A stretch of 64,000 nt of DNA from Luteibacter aegosomaticola (GTDB lineage: Bacteria > Pseudomonadota > Gammaproteobacteria > Xanthomonadales > Rhodanobacteraceae), in contig NZ_CP095741.1 of assembly GCF_023078475.1 (NCBI RefSeq), positions 1,302,001 to 1,366,000 on the forward strand, written 5' to 3'. The stretch's first letter is position 1. Every line of letters begins with the position of its first letter. Of this stretch, positions 8,811 to 20,314 are shown piece by piece. The notes below the pieces were generated by a model. It was not told the origin of the DNA, did no database searches, and saw only the letters and a program-made list of their open reading frames with translations. The position numbers were made by a program, and so were the translations under genes.

Positions 8811-10715
8811 ATGGGCTATGAGGAAAGCTGGCGGCAATCGGTCGATGACCCGGAAGCCTTCTGGGGCGAACAGGCGCGGTTGATCGACTGGCAGACGCCG
8901 CCCCAAAAGATCCTCGACCAGTCCAACCCGCCGTTCCGCCGCTGGTTCGTCGGCGGCATGACCAACCTCTGCCACAACGCCGTCGATCGCCACCTGGCCG
9001 CACGCGGCGACCAGCTGGCGATCATCGCCGTCTCGACCGAGACGAACACCACCCGCGAGATCAGCTACGCCGAACTCCACCGCGAGGTGAACGCCTTCGC
9101 GGCGGTCCTGGTCGAGCTCGGCGTGGCGAAGGGCGATCGCGTCGTCATCTACCTGCCGAACATCGCCGAGGCGGTCTTCGCGATGCTCGCCTGCGCACGC
9201 GTGGGCGCGATCCATTCGGTGGTCTTCGGCGGTTTCGCCGCACACAACCTCGCCCTGCGTATCGACGATGCCGAGCCGAAGCTACTGATCTGTGCCGATG
9301 CGGGTATGCGCGGCGGCAAGGTCATTCCCTACAAACCGCTCGTCGATGCCGCCTTGCGCGAAGCGGCCGCACCGCCGCCGCACGTGTTGGTCGTGAACCG
9401 TGGGCTCGATAAGGGCATGGCGTTTGTCGAGGGGCGCGATGTCGACTACGCCACGCGCCGCGCGGTACATCGTGACACCGTCGTGCCGGTCACATGGCTC
9501 GAATCGAACGAGCCGAGTTACCTGCTCTACACCTCGGGCACCACGGGCAAGCCCAAGGGCGTGCAGCGCGACGTCGGCGGTTATGCCGTCGCGCTGGCGC
9601 TTTCGATGACCACCATCTTCGACCTGCAACCGGGCCAGGCCATCCTCTGCACGTCGGATGTCGGCTGGGCGGTAGGGCATTCGTATAACGTGTACGGGCC
9701 GCTCCTGGGCGGCTGCACCGCGATCCTCTACGAAGGTATGCCGACGAACCCGGATCCCGGCATCTGGTGGAAGCTGTGTGAGCAGTACGGCGTCCGCACG
9801 ATGTTTTCCTCGCCCACGGGCATCCGCATCCTGAAAAAGCAGGACGATGCGTGGCTGAAGCGCTACGACCTGTCGGCGCTCAAGTGGATCTTCCTGGCCG
9901 GTGAACCGCTCGACCAGCCCACCTACGATTGGCTTTCGGGCGGCACCGGCAAGACGGTCATCGACAACTACTGGCAGACCGAAACAGGCTGGCCCGCGTT
10001 GTCGTTGATGCCTGGTCTCGATCTCAAACCGGTAAAGCCGGGTTCGCCAGGATTCCCCACGTTCGGTTACCGCATGCGGGTGATCGATGACGCTACCGGT
10101 GAAGACAAACCCGCAGGCGAGAAGGGCGTGCTCGTCATCGAGCCACCGCTGCCGCCGGGTTGCCTAACCACCATCTGGCGCGATGACGAGCGTTATACGC
10201 GTAGCTACTTCGGCCACTTCAAGGAACTGCTGTATAGCTCGCTGGATTGGGCCGTGCGCGATGCCGACGGCTATACCTTCATCCTTGGCCGCACCGACGA
10301 TGTCATCAACGTGGCCGGGCATCGCCTGGGCACGCGCGAGATCGAGGAATCCGTCGCCACGCTGGGTGCCGTCGCCGAAGTCGCGGTGGTTGGCGTGGCG
10401 GATGACCTGAAGGGGCAGCTGCCTGCGGTGTTCGCGACGTTGAAGCAGGGCGTCACCGATAACCACGACGACGTGGCGAAGGCGATGGAACGCCGCGTGG
10501 TCGAGTTGCTGGGTGCGCTGGCGCGTCCAGGGTGCATCTACGTGGTGGGCGCGCTGCCCAAGACCCGATCGGGGAAGCTGCTTCGTCGTTCGCTCCAGGC
10601 GCTGCTCCAGGGCACGGACCCGGGCGATCTCTCGACCCTGGATGACCCGAATGCGCTGGAAGAGATCCGCAAGGCGATCGTACGCGGGCCGGACTGCGGC
10701 CACCGGCTAGGCTGA
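8811..10715 (+). CDS. prpE: Propionyl-CoA synthetase
   Basis: A 634-residue AMP-forming acyl-CoA ligase. It opens with the PrpE/Acs N-terminal segment ([24 protein letters not shown]). The adenylation P-loop [12 protein letters not shown] is near residue 240, WQTETGWP is the A5 motif, and the catalytic lysine lies in [10 protein letters not shown] near residue 588. GGAGG precedes the ATG. It activates propionate to propionyl-CoA, the entry to the methylcitrate cycle encoded by prpB and prpC immediately downstream. NPPFRRWF and the neighbours favour PrpE over acetyl-CoA synthetase. Confidence 0.93.
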   Translation: MGYEESWRQSVDDPEAFWGEQARLIDWQTPPQKILDQSNPPFRRWFVGGMTNLCHNAVDRHLAARGDQLAIIAVSTETNTTREISYAELHREVNAFAAVLVELGVAKGDRVVIYLPNIAEAVFAMLACARVGAIHSVVFGGFAAHNLALRIDDAEPKLLICADAGMRGGKVIPYKPLVDAALREAAAPPPHVLVVNRGLDKGMAFVEGRDVDYATRRAVHRDTVVPVTWLESNEPSYLLYTSGTTGKPKGVQRDVGGYAVALALSMTTIFDLQPGQAILCTSDVGWAVGHSYNVYGPLLGGCTAILYEGMPTNPDPGIWWKLCEQYGVRTMFSSPTGIRILKKQDDAWLKRYDLSALKWIFLAGEPLDQPTYDWLSGGTGKTVIDNYWQTETGWPALSLMPGLDLKPVKPGSPGFPTFGYRMRVIDDATGEDKPAGEKGVLVIEPPLPPGCLTTIWRDDERYTRSYFGHFKELLYSSLDWAVRDADGYTFILGRTDDVINVAGHRLGTREIEESVATLGAVAEVAVVGVADDLKGQLPAVFATLKQGVTDNHDDVAKAMERRVVELLGALARPGCIYVVGALPKTRSGKLLRRSLQALLQGTDPGDLSTLDDPNALEEIRKAIVRGPDCGHRLG

Positions 10716-10735
10716 TCGCGCGCAAGCGCGCGATC
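10714..10735. repeat. Perfect palindrome of REP family I between prpE and prpB
   Basis: Ten-base arms GATCGCGCGC and GCGCGCGATC around AA. It overlaps the last two bases of the prpE TGA stop and may act as a 3' hairpin separating prpE from prpBC expression. It is the GCGCGC core without the GTAGGAGC head. Confidence 0.75.
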
Positions 10736-10824
10736 CGGGCCGCCGGCCCGGCCGGCCACCGCACCGCAACAATCCTTTATCAAAGGGCCGCGCTAAAATG
10801 CCGGTCTTTACGCGGAGACTTTCC

Positions 10825-11712
10825 ATGCCCTTGCCCCCCTCGGCCGGTAGCCGCTTCCGGGCCGCCCTCGCGGCCGAAACGCCCCTGCAGGTCATCGGCG
10901 CCATCAACGCCAACCACGCCCTGCTGGCCAAGCGCGCTGGTTTCCGCGCCATCTACCTGTCGGGCGGCGGCGTGGCCGCGGGCTCCCTGGGCCTGCCCGA
11001 CCTGGGCATCAACACCCTGGACGACGTGCTCACTGACGTCCGCCGCATCACCGATGTCTGCGACCTGCCGCTCATGGTCGATATCGACACCGGCTTCGGC
11101 CCCAGCGCGTTCAACATCGCGCGTACGGTGAAGAGCCTGATCAAGTTCGGTGCCGCTGCCTGCCACATCGAAGACCAGGTCGGCGCCAAGCGCTGCGGCC
11201 ATCGTCCGGGCAAGGAAATCGTCACCGCCAGCGAAATGGTCGATCGCGTCAAGGCCGCCGCCGATGCGAAGACCGATCCGGACTTCTTCCTGATCGCCCG
11301 CACCGACGCTATCGCCGTCGACGGCGTCGACGCCGCCATCGAGCGCGCCATCGCCTGCGCCGAGGCCGGCGCCGATGCGATCTTCGCCGAGGCCGCCTAC
11401 GACCTGCCCACCTACAAGCGCTTCACCGATGCGCTGAACGTGCCGGTGCTCGCCAACATCACCGAGTTCGGCCAGACCCCGCTGTTCAGCACGGAAGAAC
11501 TCGGCAGCGTCGGCGTGGGCATCGTCCTGTATCCGCTTTCCGCGTTCCGCGCCATGAACAAGGCCGCCGAGAACGTCTACACCGCCATCCGCCGCGACGG
11601 TCACCAGCGCAACGTCATCGATACGATGCAGACGCGCGAAGAGCTGTACGACCGCATCGGCTACCACGAATACGAGCGTCGTCTCGACGCATTGTTCTCG
11701 CAGAAGGGTTAA
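10825..11712 (+). CDS. prpB: Methylisocitrate lyase
   Basis: A 295-residue member of the isocitrate lyase/PEP mutase superfamily. The catalytic KRCGH loop is at about residues 121-125, with VDIDTGFG (metal-binding) and [11 protein letters not shown] before it and TEFGQTPLF near the C terminus. It cleaves 2-methylisocitrate to pyruvate and succinate, the last step of the methylcitrate cycle. ATG 10825 has CGGAGA eight bases upstream and gives the usual PrpB length; ATG 10798 is also in frame but would add nine atypical residues. prpC begins 12 bp downstream, so the two are co-transcribed. Confidence 0.95.
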   Translation: MPLPPSAGSRFRAALAAETPLQVIGAINANHALLAKRAGFRAIYLSGGGVAAGSLGLPDLGINTLDDVLTDVRRITDVCDLPLMVDIDTGFGPSAFNIARTVKSLIKFGAAACHIEDQVGAKRCGHRPGKEIVTASEMVDRVKAAADAKTDPDFFLIARTDAIAVDGVDAAIERAIACAEAGADAIFAEAAYDLPTYKRFTDALNVPVLANITEFGQTPLFSTEELGSVGVGIVLYPLSAFRAMNKAAENVYTAIRRDGHQRNVIDTMQTREELYDRIGYHEYERRLDALFSQKG

Positions 11713-11724
11713 GGAGAGTCACGC

Positions 11725-12879
11725 ATGAGCGACACCGCAACCACCACGGGTCCGAAGCCGAAGAAGTCCGTTGCCCTGTCGGGCGTCACGGCAGGCAATA
11801 CCGCGCTTTGCACGGTTGGCCGCAGCGGCAACGATCTGCACTATCGCGGCTACGACATCCACGACCTGGCCGCGAAGGGCTCGTTCGAGGAGGTCGCCTA
11901 CCTGCTCGTCCACGGCGTGCTGCCGAACTGGATGGAACTGAACGCCTACCGCGCCAAGCTCAAGCGTCTGCGCGGCCTGCCGGCCCCGGTGAAGAGCGCG
12001 CTGGAACTGTTGCCCGCCGCCACGCATCCGATGGACGTGATGCGCACCGGTGCTTCCGTGCTTGGCACCGTGCTGCCGGAGAAGGATGACCACAACGTCA
12101 CCGGCGCACGTGATATTGCCGACCGCCTGATGGCCAGCTTTGGCTCGATGCTGCTGTACTGGTACCACTTCAGCCACAACGGCAAGCGCGTCGAAACCGA
12201 GACGGACGACGATTCGATCGCCGGCCATTTCCTGCACGTGCTGCACGGCAAGAAGCCGAGCGAACTGCACGCGCATTCGCTGGATCGCTCGCTGGTGCTC
12301 TACGCGGAGCACGAGTTCAACGCCAGCACGTTCACCGCGCGCGTCATCGCGGGTACCGGCTCGGATATGTATTCGTGCATCACCGGCGCCATCGGCGCGC
12401 TGCGTGGCCCGAAGCATGGCGGCGCGAACGAAGTGGCGATGGAAATCATCGCGCGCTACCGCGATGCGGCTGAGGCGGAGGCGGATATCCGCGCCCGCGT
12501 CGAGCGCAAGGAGATCATCATCGGTTTCGGCCACCCGGTGTACACGGTGTCGGATCCGCGCAACGAGATCATCAAGGAGATCGCGCGCAAGCTTTGCACG
12601 GATGGCGGTAACCCGCGTCTGTTTGAGGTGTCGGAGAAGATCGAGAAGCTGATGTGGGAACAGAAGAAGATGTTCCCGAATCTCGATTGGTATTCGGCGT
12701 CGGCGTATCACATGATGGGCGTGCCGACGGCGATGTTTACGCCGCTGTTTGTGATTGCGCGTACGTCGGGCTGGAGTGCGCATGTGATCGAGCAGCGTCA
12801 GGATGGCAAGATCATCCGCCCGAGCGCGAACTACACGGGCCCGGAAGACCAGACCTACGTGCCGATCGAGAAGCGCTGA
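11725..12879 (+). CDS. prpC: 2-methylcitrate synthase
   Basis: A 384-residue citrate-synthase-family protein. Signature regions are [18 protein letters not shown] near the N terminus (typical of methylcitrate synthases), [13 protein letters not shown] with the substrate-binding histidine, and IIGFGHPVY with the catalytic histidine. [25 protein letters not shown] is the C-terminal active-site segment. It condenses propionyl-CoA with oxaloacetate. AAGGAGAG precedes the ATG. It is the last gene before a strong terminator, and the usual next genes (acnD, prpF or prpD) do not follow. Confidence 0.95.
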   Translation: MSDTATTTGPKPKKSVALSGVTAGNTALCTVGRSGNDLHYRGYDIHDLAAKGSFEEVAYLLVHGVLPNWMELNAYRAKLKRLRGLPAPVKSALELLPAATHPMDVMRTGASVLGTVLPEKDDHNVTGARDIADRLMASFGSMLLYWYHFSHNGKRVETETDDDSIAGHFLHVLHGKKPSELHAHSLDRSLVLYAEHEFNASTFTARVIAGTGSDMYSCITGAIGALRGPKHGGANEVAMEIIARYRDAAEAEADIRARVERKEIIIGFGHPVYTVSDPRNEIIKEIARKLCTDGGNPRLFEVSEKIEKLMWEQKKMFPNLDWYSASAYHMMGVPTAMFTPLFVIARTSGWSAHVIEQRQDGKIIRPSANYTGPEDQTYVPIEKR

Positions 12880-12897
12880 TCGGGGTTGTTGGCGTCT

Positions 12898-12929
12898 GAA
12901 AAAAGCCCGGCACTAGCCGGGCTTTTTTT
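12898..12929 (+). terminator. Rho-independent terminator after prpC
   Basis: Perfect 11-bp stem (12901-12911 with 12916-12926) around a 4-base loop ACTA, followed by a T run. It lies 20 bases after the prpC stop, just before the large repeat element. Confidence 0.93.
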
Positions 12930-12941
12930 ATGCCTGCGTTT

Positions 12942-13918
12942 CGATAAGGCTCGCCTTCGGCTTCGCGTTGGGCGGGCTCGGCCGTTGGCCATCGCGGTAG
13001 CGCTCAGACGTCTCTGGAAAGAGCCCTTGGCGCCCACCCTCGCTGCTCAGACAAGTCTCCAACGTTCGACAGGGAGGCCCCTCCGGGGCCATGTACTTAT
13101 TGCCCTACGGGCGCGAACCGGCGTGCGGACGGGGGTTTGAAACTCGCCATCCATGGCTCGGTTTCAAACGAGCGGCCATCCATGGCCGCTCCCGCCTGTG
13201 GCGGCTGTTCCCGTCCGCCCGCCTCGTCTCCGACAACTCGCCTCGAGGGTGGGCGCCAAGGCCTCTCGGACACACTGAGGATTCATGATGGGAAAGCCAC
13301 CGCCGACAACACGGCTGATCGGGCGGCGTCCCGCACCTGACAAACGACCGAAACACCCGGCCGTAGGAGCCCACCCTGTGGGCGACATCTTTCGCCTCAA
13401 CGCTCAGGCCCTGTCGCACGGCACGATCGATCAAGGGCCAGACGCCGCAAGATCCGCGGTCTGCCGCGAACGGCGTCGCCCACAGGGTGGGCTCCTACGG
13501 GAACGTCGCGGGCACGTCGGTGGGTTTGTACCTCGAGCGACAAGGCCAGCCGCCACGTCCGTGGTGCCGGCTCTCCCATCACACGCCCTCGGTGTCTCAG
13601 AGAGCCCTCGGCGCCCACCCTCGAGGCGAGTTTCGCAGGCGAGGGCGACGGGCGGGAACAGCCGCCGAAGGCGGGAGCGGCCATGGATGGCCGCTCGTTT
13701 GAAACCGAGCCAGGATGGCGAGTTTCAAACCCCCGCCCGGCGACCGGTTCGCGGCCGTAGGCCAATCAAATACATGGCCCCGGAGGGGCATCCCTTTCGA
13801 ACGACGAGGACCTGTCTGAGCAGCGAGGGTGGGCGCCGAGGGCTCTCCTGCGACCACGTCCGAGCGCTAAAGCGATGGCGAAAGCCGAGCCCCGCGAAGC
13901 CGAAGGCGAGCCCGCTCG
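12942..13918. repeat. 970-bp composite nested-palindrome element, copy A
   Basis: This non-coding stretch holds one complete copy of an element repeated at 25289-26257 and 40051-41020. Its ends are a perfect 20-bp inverted repeat (12948-12967 with 13893-13912). Inside are two diverged halves, alpha (left) and beta (right), inverted to each other, around a core formed by an inverted pair of GTAGGAGC-headed REP-like units (13362-13385 and 13475-13498). Each half has its own inverted repeat around GGCGCCCACCCTCG (13021 region with 13240-13262; 13601-13623 with 13824-13845) and a GTTTGAAAC/GTTTCAAAC hairpin. Copy A is inverted relative to copies B and C. It fills the whole gap between the prpC terminator and the fadH stop codon. 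Open frames inside it are not credible genes. No flanking target duplication was seen. Confidence 0.9.
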
Positions 13919-16096
<2,178 letters not shown>

Positions 16097-16116
16097 TCAG
16101 TTTGCGAAAACCGCGC

Positions 16117-16162
16117 AAAGCGCGCTGCGGCGCGGTCTCGCCGCAGGAAAGACGCAAGGCAC
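16117..16162 (+). promoter_or_regulatory. Possible degenerate c-di-GMP-I-like leader element upstream of the Fap-like operon
   Basis: The 323-bp gap between fadH and the Fap-like operon contains an 8-bp perfect stem (16125-16132 with 16139-16146), followed at once by GAAAGACGCAAGGC and preceded by GCGCAAAGC. GEMM-I riboswitches have a hairpin followed by GGGACGCAAAGC, so this is reminiscent, but several invariant bases differ and no clear P3/tetraloop receptor follows. AGGAG at 16249-16253 is the ribosome-binding site of the next gene. Weak call. Confidence 0.2.
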
Positions 16163-16260
16163 GCAATTTGCTCCCTCCTGTGACCCGGCGCGTTGGCAGG
16201 ACGCACGGATATACCGAAAAAACAGGGGTTCACGTCGCTCGCTCATCAGGAGATTCTCCC

Positions 16261-17181
16261 ATGCGTAAGACCCTTATCGCCACGGCGATCTGCCTCGCTA
16301 TCGGATTCGCACTGCCGGCCATGGCCGACGACACCCAGACCGGGGGCGCAGGCCCCTCGGCCCAGCGTCATTCGCGAGCCTATGCCGATAGCTTCAATGA
16401 CAGCTCGACCAATACCAGCACCAACACGACCACCAACACCACGGCCAACTCGTTCAACACGAGCAACGCCATTGCCAACACCACGCTTAACGGCACGGTG
16501 ACCGGCAACACCACGTACAACCTCGGCAACATCGCGTCGAACACCGGTAACGCCAATGGCGGACGCGGCGCAGCGGGCGGCGACGCCTGGGGTGCCAGCG
16601 GCCACGGCGGCAGCGGCGGTGACGGTGCCAGCAGTGGCAACGCCCGCGCCCGCGGCGCGGCCGGCGGCAGCGCCGACGGCGGCAGTGCCAGTGCCAACGG
16701 CGGCAGCTGGGCATGGACGGGCGGTACCAGTGGTGACGGCGGCAACGGCAGCGGTGCTGGCGGACGTGCCAATGGCCGCGGCCCGGGTGCCGACACCACG
16801 ACGGGCGGATCGCCGACCAATACGGGCGGTGCGTCGGCCAGCACGGGTGGCGCATCCACCGCAGGTGACTCGTCGCCGACGTCGACGGCCGGTAGCGCCA
16901 CGAGCGGTGCGGGCGGATCGGCCATGGCAGCGAGCGGCGCCGGCGGTTCCGGTGCGGCGGGTGGCGATGGCTCGGGCGGTTCGAACGCGGGTGGCGCCGG
17001 TGGTAGCGGCGGTGCTGGCGGTGGGAACAACGTCAACGCCGGTACGTACAGCATGGCAAACGACATGGGTAGCGCGGCGTCCTCCGTCGCTGGTATCGCC
17101 AACCTCGCACAGAACTCCGGTGCGAATGGTCTGATCCAGCAGGCTGTGAACGTCCAGGCCAACCTGTCCGTCGGCCCGTAA
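16261..17181 (+). CDS. Secreted Asn/Thr- then Gly/Ala/Ser-rich protein, candidate amyloid subunit (FapB/FapC-like)
   Basis: 306 residues with a signal peptide cleaved near PAMA-DD (residue 21). The mature protein starts with an Asn/Thr-rich zone (residues of about 40-100), continues with a long low-complexity Gly/Gly/Ser/Ala zone (about 100-265), and ends with a conserved-looking tail containing AQNSGANGLIQQAVNVQANL. A related tail occurs in the next gene. No enzyme motifs. It is first in a five-gene operon with a C39 peptidase and a FapF-like channel, so secretion as a surface fibre or matrix protein is inferred. AGGAG precedes the ATG. Sequence similarity to Pseudomonas FapB/FapC cannot be proven by eye; context and composition carry the call. 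Confidence 0.6.
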   Translation: MRKTLIATAICLAIGFALPAMADDTQTGGAGPSAQRHSRAYADSFNDSSTNTSTNTTTNTTANSFNTSNAIANTTLNGTVTGNTTYNLGNIASNTGNANGGRGAAGGDAWGASGHGGSGGDGASSGNARARGAAGGSADGGSASANGGSWAWTGGTSGDGGNGSGAGGRANGRGPGADTTTGGSPTNTGGASASTGGASTAGDSSPTSTAGSATSGAGGSAMAASGAGGSGAAGGDGSGGSNAGGAGGSGGAGGGNNVNAGTYSMANDMGSAASSVAGIANLAQNSGANGLIQQAVNVQANLSVGP

Positions 17182-17205
17182 CTGGGCAGTACGTAGCGAT
17201 GGAAC

Positions 17206-17231
17206 CACGGGGCACCTCCGGGTGCCCCGTG
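17206..17231 (+). promoter_or_regulatory. Intra-operon hairpin without T run
   Basis: Perfect 11-bp GC-rich stem (17206-17216 with 17221-17231) and a TCCG loop between the first and second genes of the Fap-like operon. With no T tract it is more likely an mRNA 3'-protecting or processing element, raising output of the first gene, than a full terminator. Confidence 0.6.
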
Positions 17232-17265
17232 ATCCGCAGGGGATCCCCAGCCTCAGGAGCACACC

Positions 17266-17625
17266 ATGTCGATGTTCCGACCCCACTACAGGCACCTCGC
17301 CCTCGCCGTGTTGGCCGCGGCGTTTGCCACGGGCGCACAGGCGTCGCCACCGGGCGAGCAGCCACCGGCGTCGTTTGGCACGGCCACACCCGTGGCGCAA
17401 TTGCAGACGATGACGGGCGGTACGGATACGCACGTGAACAACATCACCAACCAGGAAAGCAACGGCACCGTCGATAACAACTCGAACGTCAGTATCGGCA
17501 ACGGCGCGAACAACATCAGCGGCAACGCGTTCAACAGTTCGGCCGGCATCAACACGGCGGTGCAGAACTCCGGCAACAACGTCCTCATCCAGAACAACAC
17601 CATCGTGACGGTAAGGATGCAGTGA
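17266..17625 (+). CDS. Small secreted Asn-rich protein, second amyloid-like subunit
   Basis: 119 residues. The signal peptide ends near AQASPP (residue 27). The mature part is rich in Asn, Gly and Ser with short alternating runs (NNITNQESNGTVDNNSN, GNGANNISGNAFNSS) like an amyloid or curli-type repeat. Its C-terminal QNSGNNVLIQNNTIVTV is similar to the tail of the preceding protein, suggesting a shared nucleation or export motif. AGGAG lies seven bases before the ATG. The stop overlaps the start of the peptidase gene (TGATG). Role as minor subunit or nucleator is inferred. Confidence 0.6.
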   Translation: MSMFRPHYRHLALAVLAAAFATGAQASPPGEQPPASFGTATPVAQLQTMTGGTDTHVNNITNQESNGTVDNNSNVSIGNGANNISGNAFNSSAGINTAVQNSGNNVLIQNNTIVTVRMQ

Positions 17626-18308
17626 TGAAGGCGGCCTGCTCCCTTGCCCTACTGCTTTTGCTGGCGAGTCCTTTCGCCATGGCAGGCAAGGCTGAAGTGC
17701 AGACCAGCCCGTCGGTGTCTTACCCGCTGAAGCTGACGAGCCTGAAAGAAGCGCGCTTCCGCAACACGATCCGCCAAAAGTACGACTTCAGCTGCGGCTC
17801 CGCCGCTGTCGCCACCTTGCTTACCTACCAGTACGCATACCCCATCGACGAGCAGGCCGCGTTCGATGTGATGTATGCGAGCGGCGACCGCAACAAGATT
17901 GCCCACGAAGGCTTCTCGCTGCTCGATATCAAGCGGTTCCTCGCCTCCCGCGGCTTCATTGCGGATGGCTTCGACGTACCGCTGGAGAAGCTCGACGAAG
18001 AGGGGATCCCCGCGATCGTGCTGATCGACGAGCGCGGCTACCACCACTTCGTGGTGGTTAAGGGTTACAAGAACGATCGCGTCCTCATCGGCGACCCCGC
18101 CCGTGGCACGCGGTCCATGTCCAAACGGCGCTTCGACGACATGTGGAAAAACCACATTGTCTTCGTGATCCATAACGAACGCGACCGCGCCATCTTCAAC
18201 AGTCCGCGCGACTGGGCAGTCGCGCCCGCGGCACCGATTTCCGAGGGCATAGAGCGCAACGGCCTCGGTCCCATCGTGATGCCCAAGCGCGGACCGGGGG
18301 ATATATGA
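17625..18308 (+). CDS. Secreted C39-family cysteine peptidase (FapD-like)
   Basis: 227 residues with a signal peptide ending near AMAG (residue 20). The C39 papain-like motif KYDFSCGSAAVATLL carries the catalytic cysteine (about residue 57). GYHHFVVVKGY supplies the histidine and VLIGDPARG the acid. The size and the single-domain C39 fold without an ABC transporter are as in FapD of Pseudomonas, a periplasmic peptidase required for Fap export. It overlaps both neighbours (TGATG before, ATGA after), so translation is coupled within the operon. Confidence 0.75.
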   Translation: MKAACSLALLLLLASPFAMAGKAEVQTSPSVSYPLKLTSLKEARFRNTIRQKYDFSCGSAAVATLLTYQYAYPIDEQAAFDVMYASGDRNKIAHEGFSLLDIKRFLASRGFIADGFDVPLEKLDEEGIPAIVLIDERGYHHFVVVKGYKNDRVLIGDPARGTRSMSKRRFDDMWKNHIVFVIHNERDRAIFNSPRDWAVAPAAPISEGIERNGLGPIVMPKRGPGDI

Positions 18309-18913
18309 GCACCCGACGACTCCTGATCGCCACGGCGATCGCGCTAGGCGCATGTGGATCGCTGCATGCGGCCGATTTTCCCGTCAACTACGCGGTGCCG
18401 GATGCACGCCTGGATACGATCCGTGGCGGCTTCGACCTGGGCTCGCAGCTGCAGGCATCACTGGGCCTCGAACGCACGGTGATGATCAATGGTGTCGAGG
18501 CCATCCGCCAGTCCGTCAATATCCCGGACGTGGCAAAGATCACCGTGGACCAGGCTAACGCCCTGCGCGCGATCATGGGGACGACCTTTGTCACGAACGG
18601 TGTAGCTGGCGTAACGAGCAGCGCGATCAGCACGGGGTCGCAATCGCTATCGACGGCTGCGGCGCAAGCGTCGGTACCCACGACGGCGATCGCTTCCACG
18701 ACCCAGGCGATCAGCGTACCGACCAACCTGGCTGGCATGACCACCCCCGTGGGCGGTTCGTCGCCGAGCCTGGTGGTGCAGAACGCACTGGATAACCAGG
18801 CCATCACGGCCACCACCAAGATCGACGCCTCCGTGAATACGTCGCAGATGCTGCAGAACCTGCGCATCGACGAATCGATAAGGGATGCGACGATCCAGTT
18901 CCGGGGGAACTAA
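18305..18913 (+). CDS. Small secreted protein of the Fap-like operon (FapE position)
   Basis: 202 residues. The signal peptide ends near SLHA-AD (residue 22). The mature N terminus has a compact, probably folded segment (YAVPDARLDTIRGGFDLGSQLQASLGLERTV). The rest is Ser/Thr/Ala/Val-rich with no Cys. It lies between the peptidase and the channel, where FapE sits in Pseudomonas. No enzyme motif is visible. Function in fibre assembly is inferred from position only. The start overlaps the peptidase stop (ATGA). Confidence 0.55.
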   Translation: MSTRRLLIATAIALGACGSLHAADFPVNYAVPDARLDTIRGGFDLGSQLQASLGLERTVMINGVEAIRQSVNIPDVAKITVDQANALRAIMGTTFVTNGVAGVTSSAISTGSQSLSTAAAQASVPTTAIASTTQAISVPTNLAGMTTPVGGSSPSLVVQNALDNQAITATTKIDASVNTSQMLQNLRIDESIRDATIQFRGN

Positions 18914-18916
18914 CGC

Positions 18917-20314
18917 ATGTATCGCAATGGCAGGGTGATGCAGGCAAAAACGTGCGTGGGCGCACTGTCGCTCGCGGTCTTACCTATGTGGATCGGCGCG
19001 TGCCTCGCGCAGGAATCCGCGACGGTGGATCCCGCACTAAAGGAAAAGATCGAAGCGCAAGGACGAAAGATCGACGCGATGCGTAGCCGCATGGCTGAGC
19101 AGCTCGCCGAGCTGGAGCAGATGAAGCGCGAGCTGGCCTCCCAGGAGGTGGCGTACAACGACCTGCGCAAGGCCGTTGGCATGACCGCCCTGGAAGAAGC
19201 TCGCGCAACAGGCGCACCGGGTGTGGCCGGCGCGCAGAGTGCTCCTTCACCGCAAGACCAGGTACCGGGCAGCCCGGCGCCTGGCGCGCCCAGCGCCCCG
19301 GTATCGCAGCCGGTGGCGGCGACGCAGCCGGTGGGCAAGCGACCGGCAGAGGATGACCGGCCGCCGGAGGTGGCGCCGATCTTCGACCAGCCGGGCGTGC
19401 TGACGCCACGCAACAAACTGATCATCGAGCCGTCGTACCAGTACGGCTATTCGTCGAGCGATCGCGTGTCGCTGGTCGGGTATACGGTGATCCCTGCGAT
19501 CCTGATCGGCCTGGTCGATGTGCGCCAGGTCAAGACCACGACGCAGACGGGTGCGGTGGCCTTCCGTTATGGCCTGACCAATCGTATGGAACTCGAGGTG
19601 CGCGTCCCGTACGTGGATACGCATACCGACACGATCAGTCGCGAGATATTCACCGGCACGGCCCAGGACAACCTGTTTACCAACAGCGGCAAGGGCATCG
19701 GCGACGTTGAAGCGACCTTGCGTTATCAGATCAACGATGGTGGCGCGGACAAGCCGTATTACATCGGCTGGTTCCGCGCGAAGTCGCGCACGGGTGAAGA
19801 CCCGTTCGAGGTCACCACCGATTGCGTCACGCGTTGCGTGCAGAACACCACCGGCACCGGCCTTCCACTGAAGGCACCCACCGGCACAGGCTTCTACTCG
19901 GCGCAACTCGGCCTGACCTGGCTGTATCCGTCTGACCCGGTCGTGTTCTTCGGCAACTTCAGCTATCTGCACAACTTCGAACGCAAGGATGTCAGCCGCA
20001 ATGTGCTCGGTTCCGGCAAACAATTCCTCGGTGATATCAAGGCAGGCGACATCGCGGACATCAGCGTCGGCATGGGTTTGTCGCTGAACGAGAAGGCATC
20101 GATCAGCATTGGCTACGACCAGGCCTTCGTGGGTCGCACGCAACAAAACGGTCATCCACTGGCGGGTTCAGCCCGATCAACGCTCGGCTCGCTCTTGATC
20201 GGCGGCTCGTATCGCTTCAATGAAAAGGAAACGCTGAACATCACACTCGGCGTCGGTGTGACGCGCGACACACCGGACACCACCGTCACTGTGCGTGTTC
20301 CGATCACGCTCTAG
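18917..20314 (+). CDS. Outer-membrane channel with N-terminal coiled coil (FapF-like)
   Basis: 465 residues. After a signal peptide (cleavage near CLAQ), residues of about 35-85 form a charged heptad-rich helix (KEKIEAQGRKIDAMRSRMAEQLAELEQM) typical of a trimerising coiled coil. A Pro/Ala-rich linker follows, then a beta-barrel domain from about residue 160 with alternating aromatic strands and a C-terminal VTVRVPITL strand. Pseudomonas FapF has this architecture (coiled coil plus 12-strand barrel) and exports Fap subunits. It is last in the operon, 3 bp after the preceding stop, and is followed by a terminator inside an inverted repeat. Confidence 0.7.
   Translation: MYRNGRVMQAKTCVGALSLAVLPMWIGACLAQESATVDPALKEKIEAQGRKIDAMRSRMAEQLAELEQMKRELASQEVAYNDLRKAVGMTALEEARATGAPGVAGAQSAPSPQDQVPGSPAPGAPSAPVSQPVAATQPVGKRPAEDDRPPEVAPIFDQPGVLTPRNKLIIEPSYQYGYSSSDRVSLVGYTVIPAILIGLVDVRQVKTTTQTGAVAFRYGLTNRMELEVRVPYVDTHTDTISREIFTGTAQDNLFTNSGKGIGDVEATLRYQINDGGADKPYYIGWFRAKSRTGEDPFEVTTDCVTRCVQNTTGTGLPLKAPTGTGFYSAQLGLTWLYPSDPVVFFGNFSYLHNFERKDVSRNVLGSGKQFLGDIKAGDIADISVGMGLSLNEKASISIGYDQAFVGRTQQNGHPLAGSARSTLGSLLIGGSYRFNEKETLNITLGVGVTRDTPDTTVTVRVPITL

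Noticed and set aside
12942..13918. Many open frames (60-260 codons) inside the three repeat copies, with recurring RVGSYG- or QGGLL-like translated motifs
   Set aside because: They arise on both strands of the same palindromes in all three copies, lack ribosome-binding sites and codon bias, and simply translate the repeats.
16246..17433. 395-codon minus-strand frame across the Fap-like subunit genes
   Set aside because: Arginine/alanine/threonine-rich shadow of the low-complexity Gly-rich gene, without start signals.
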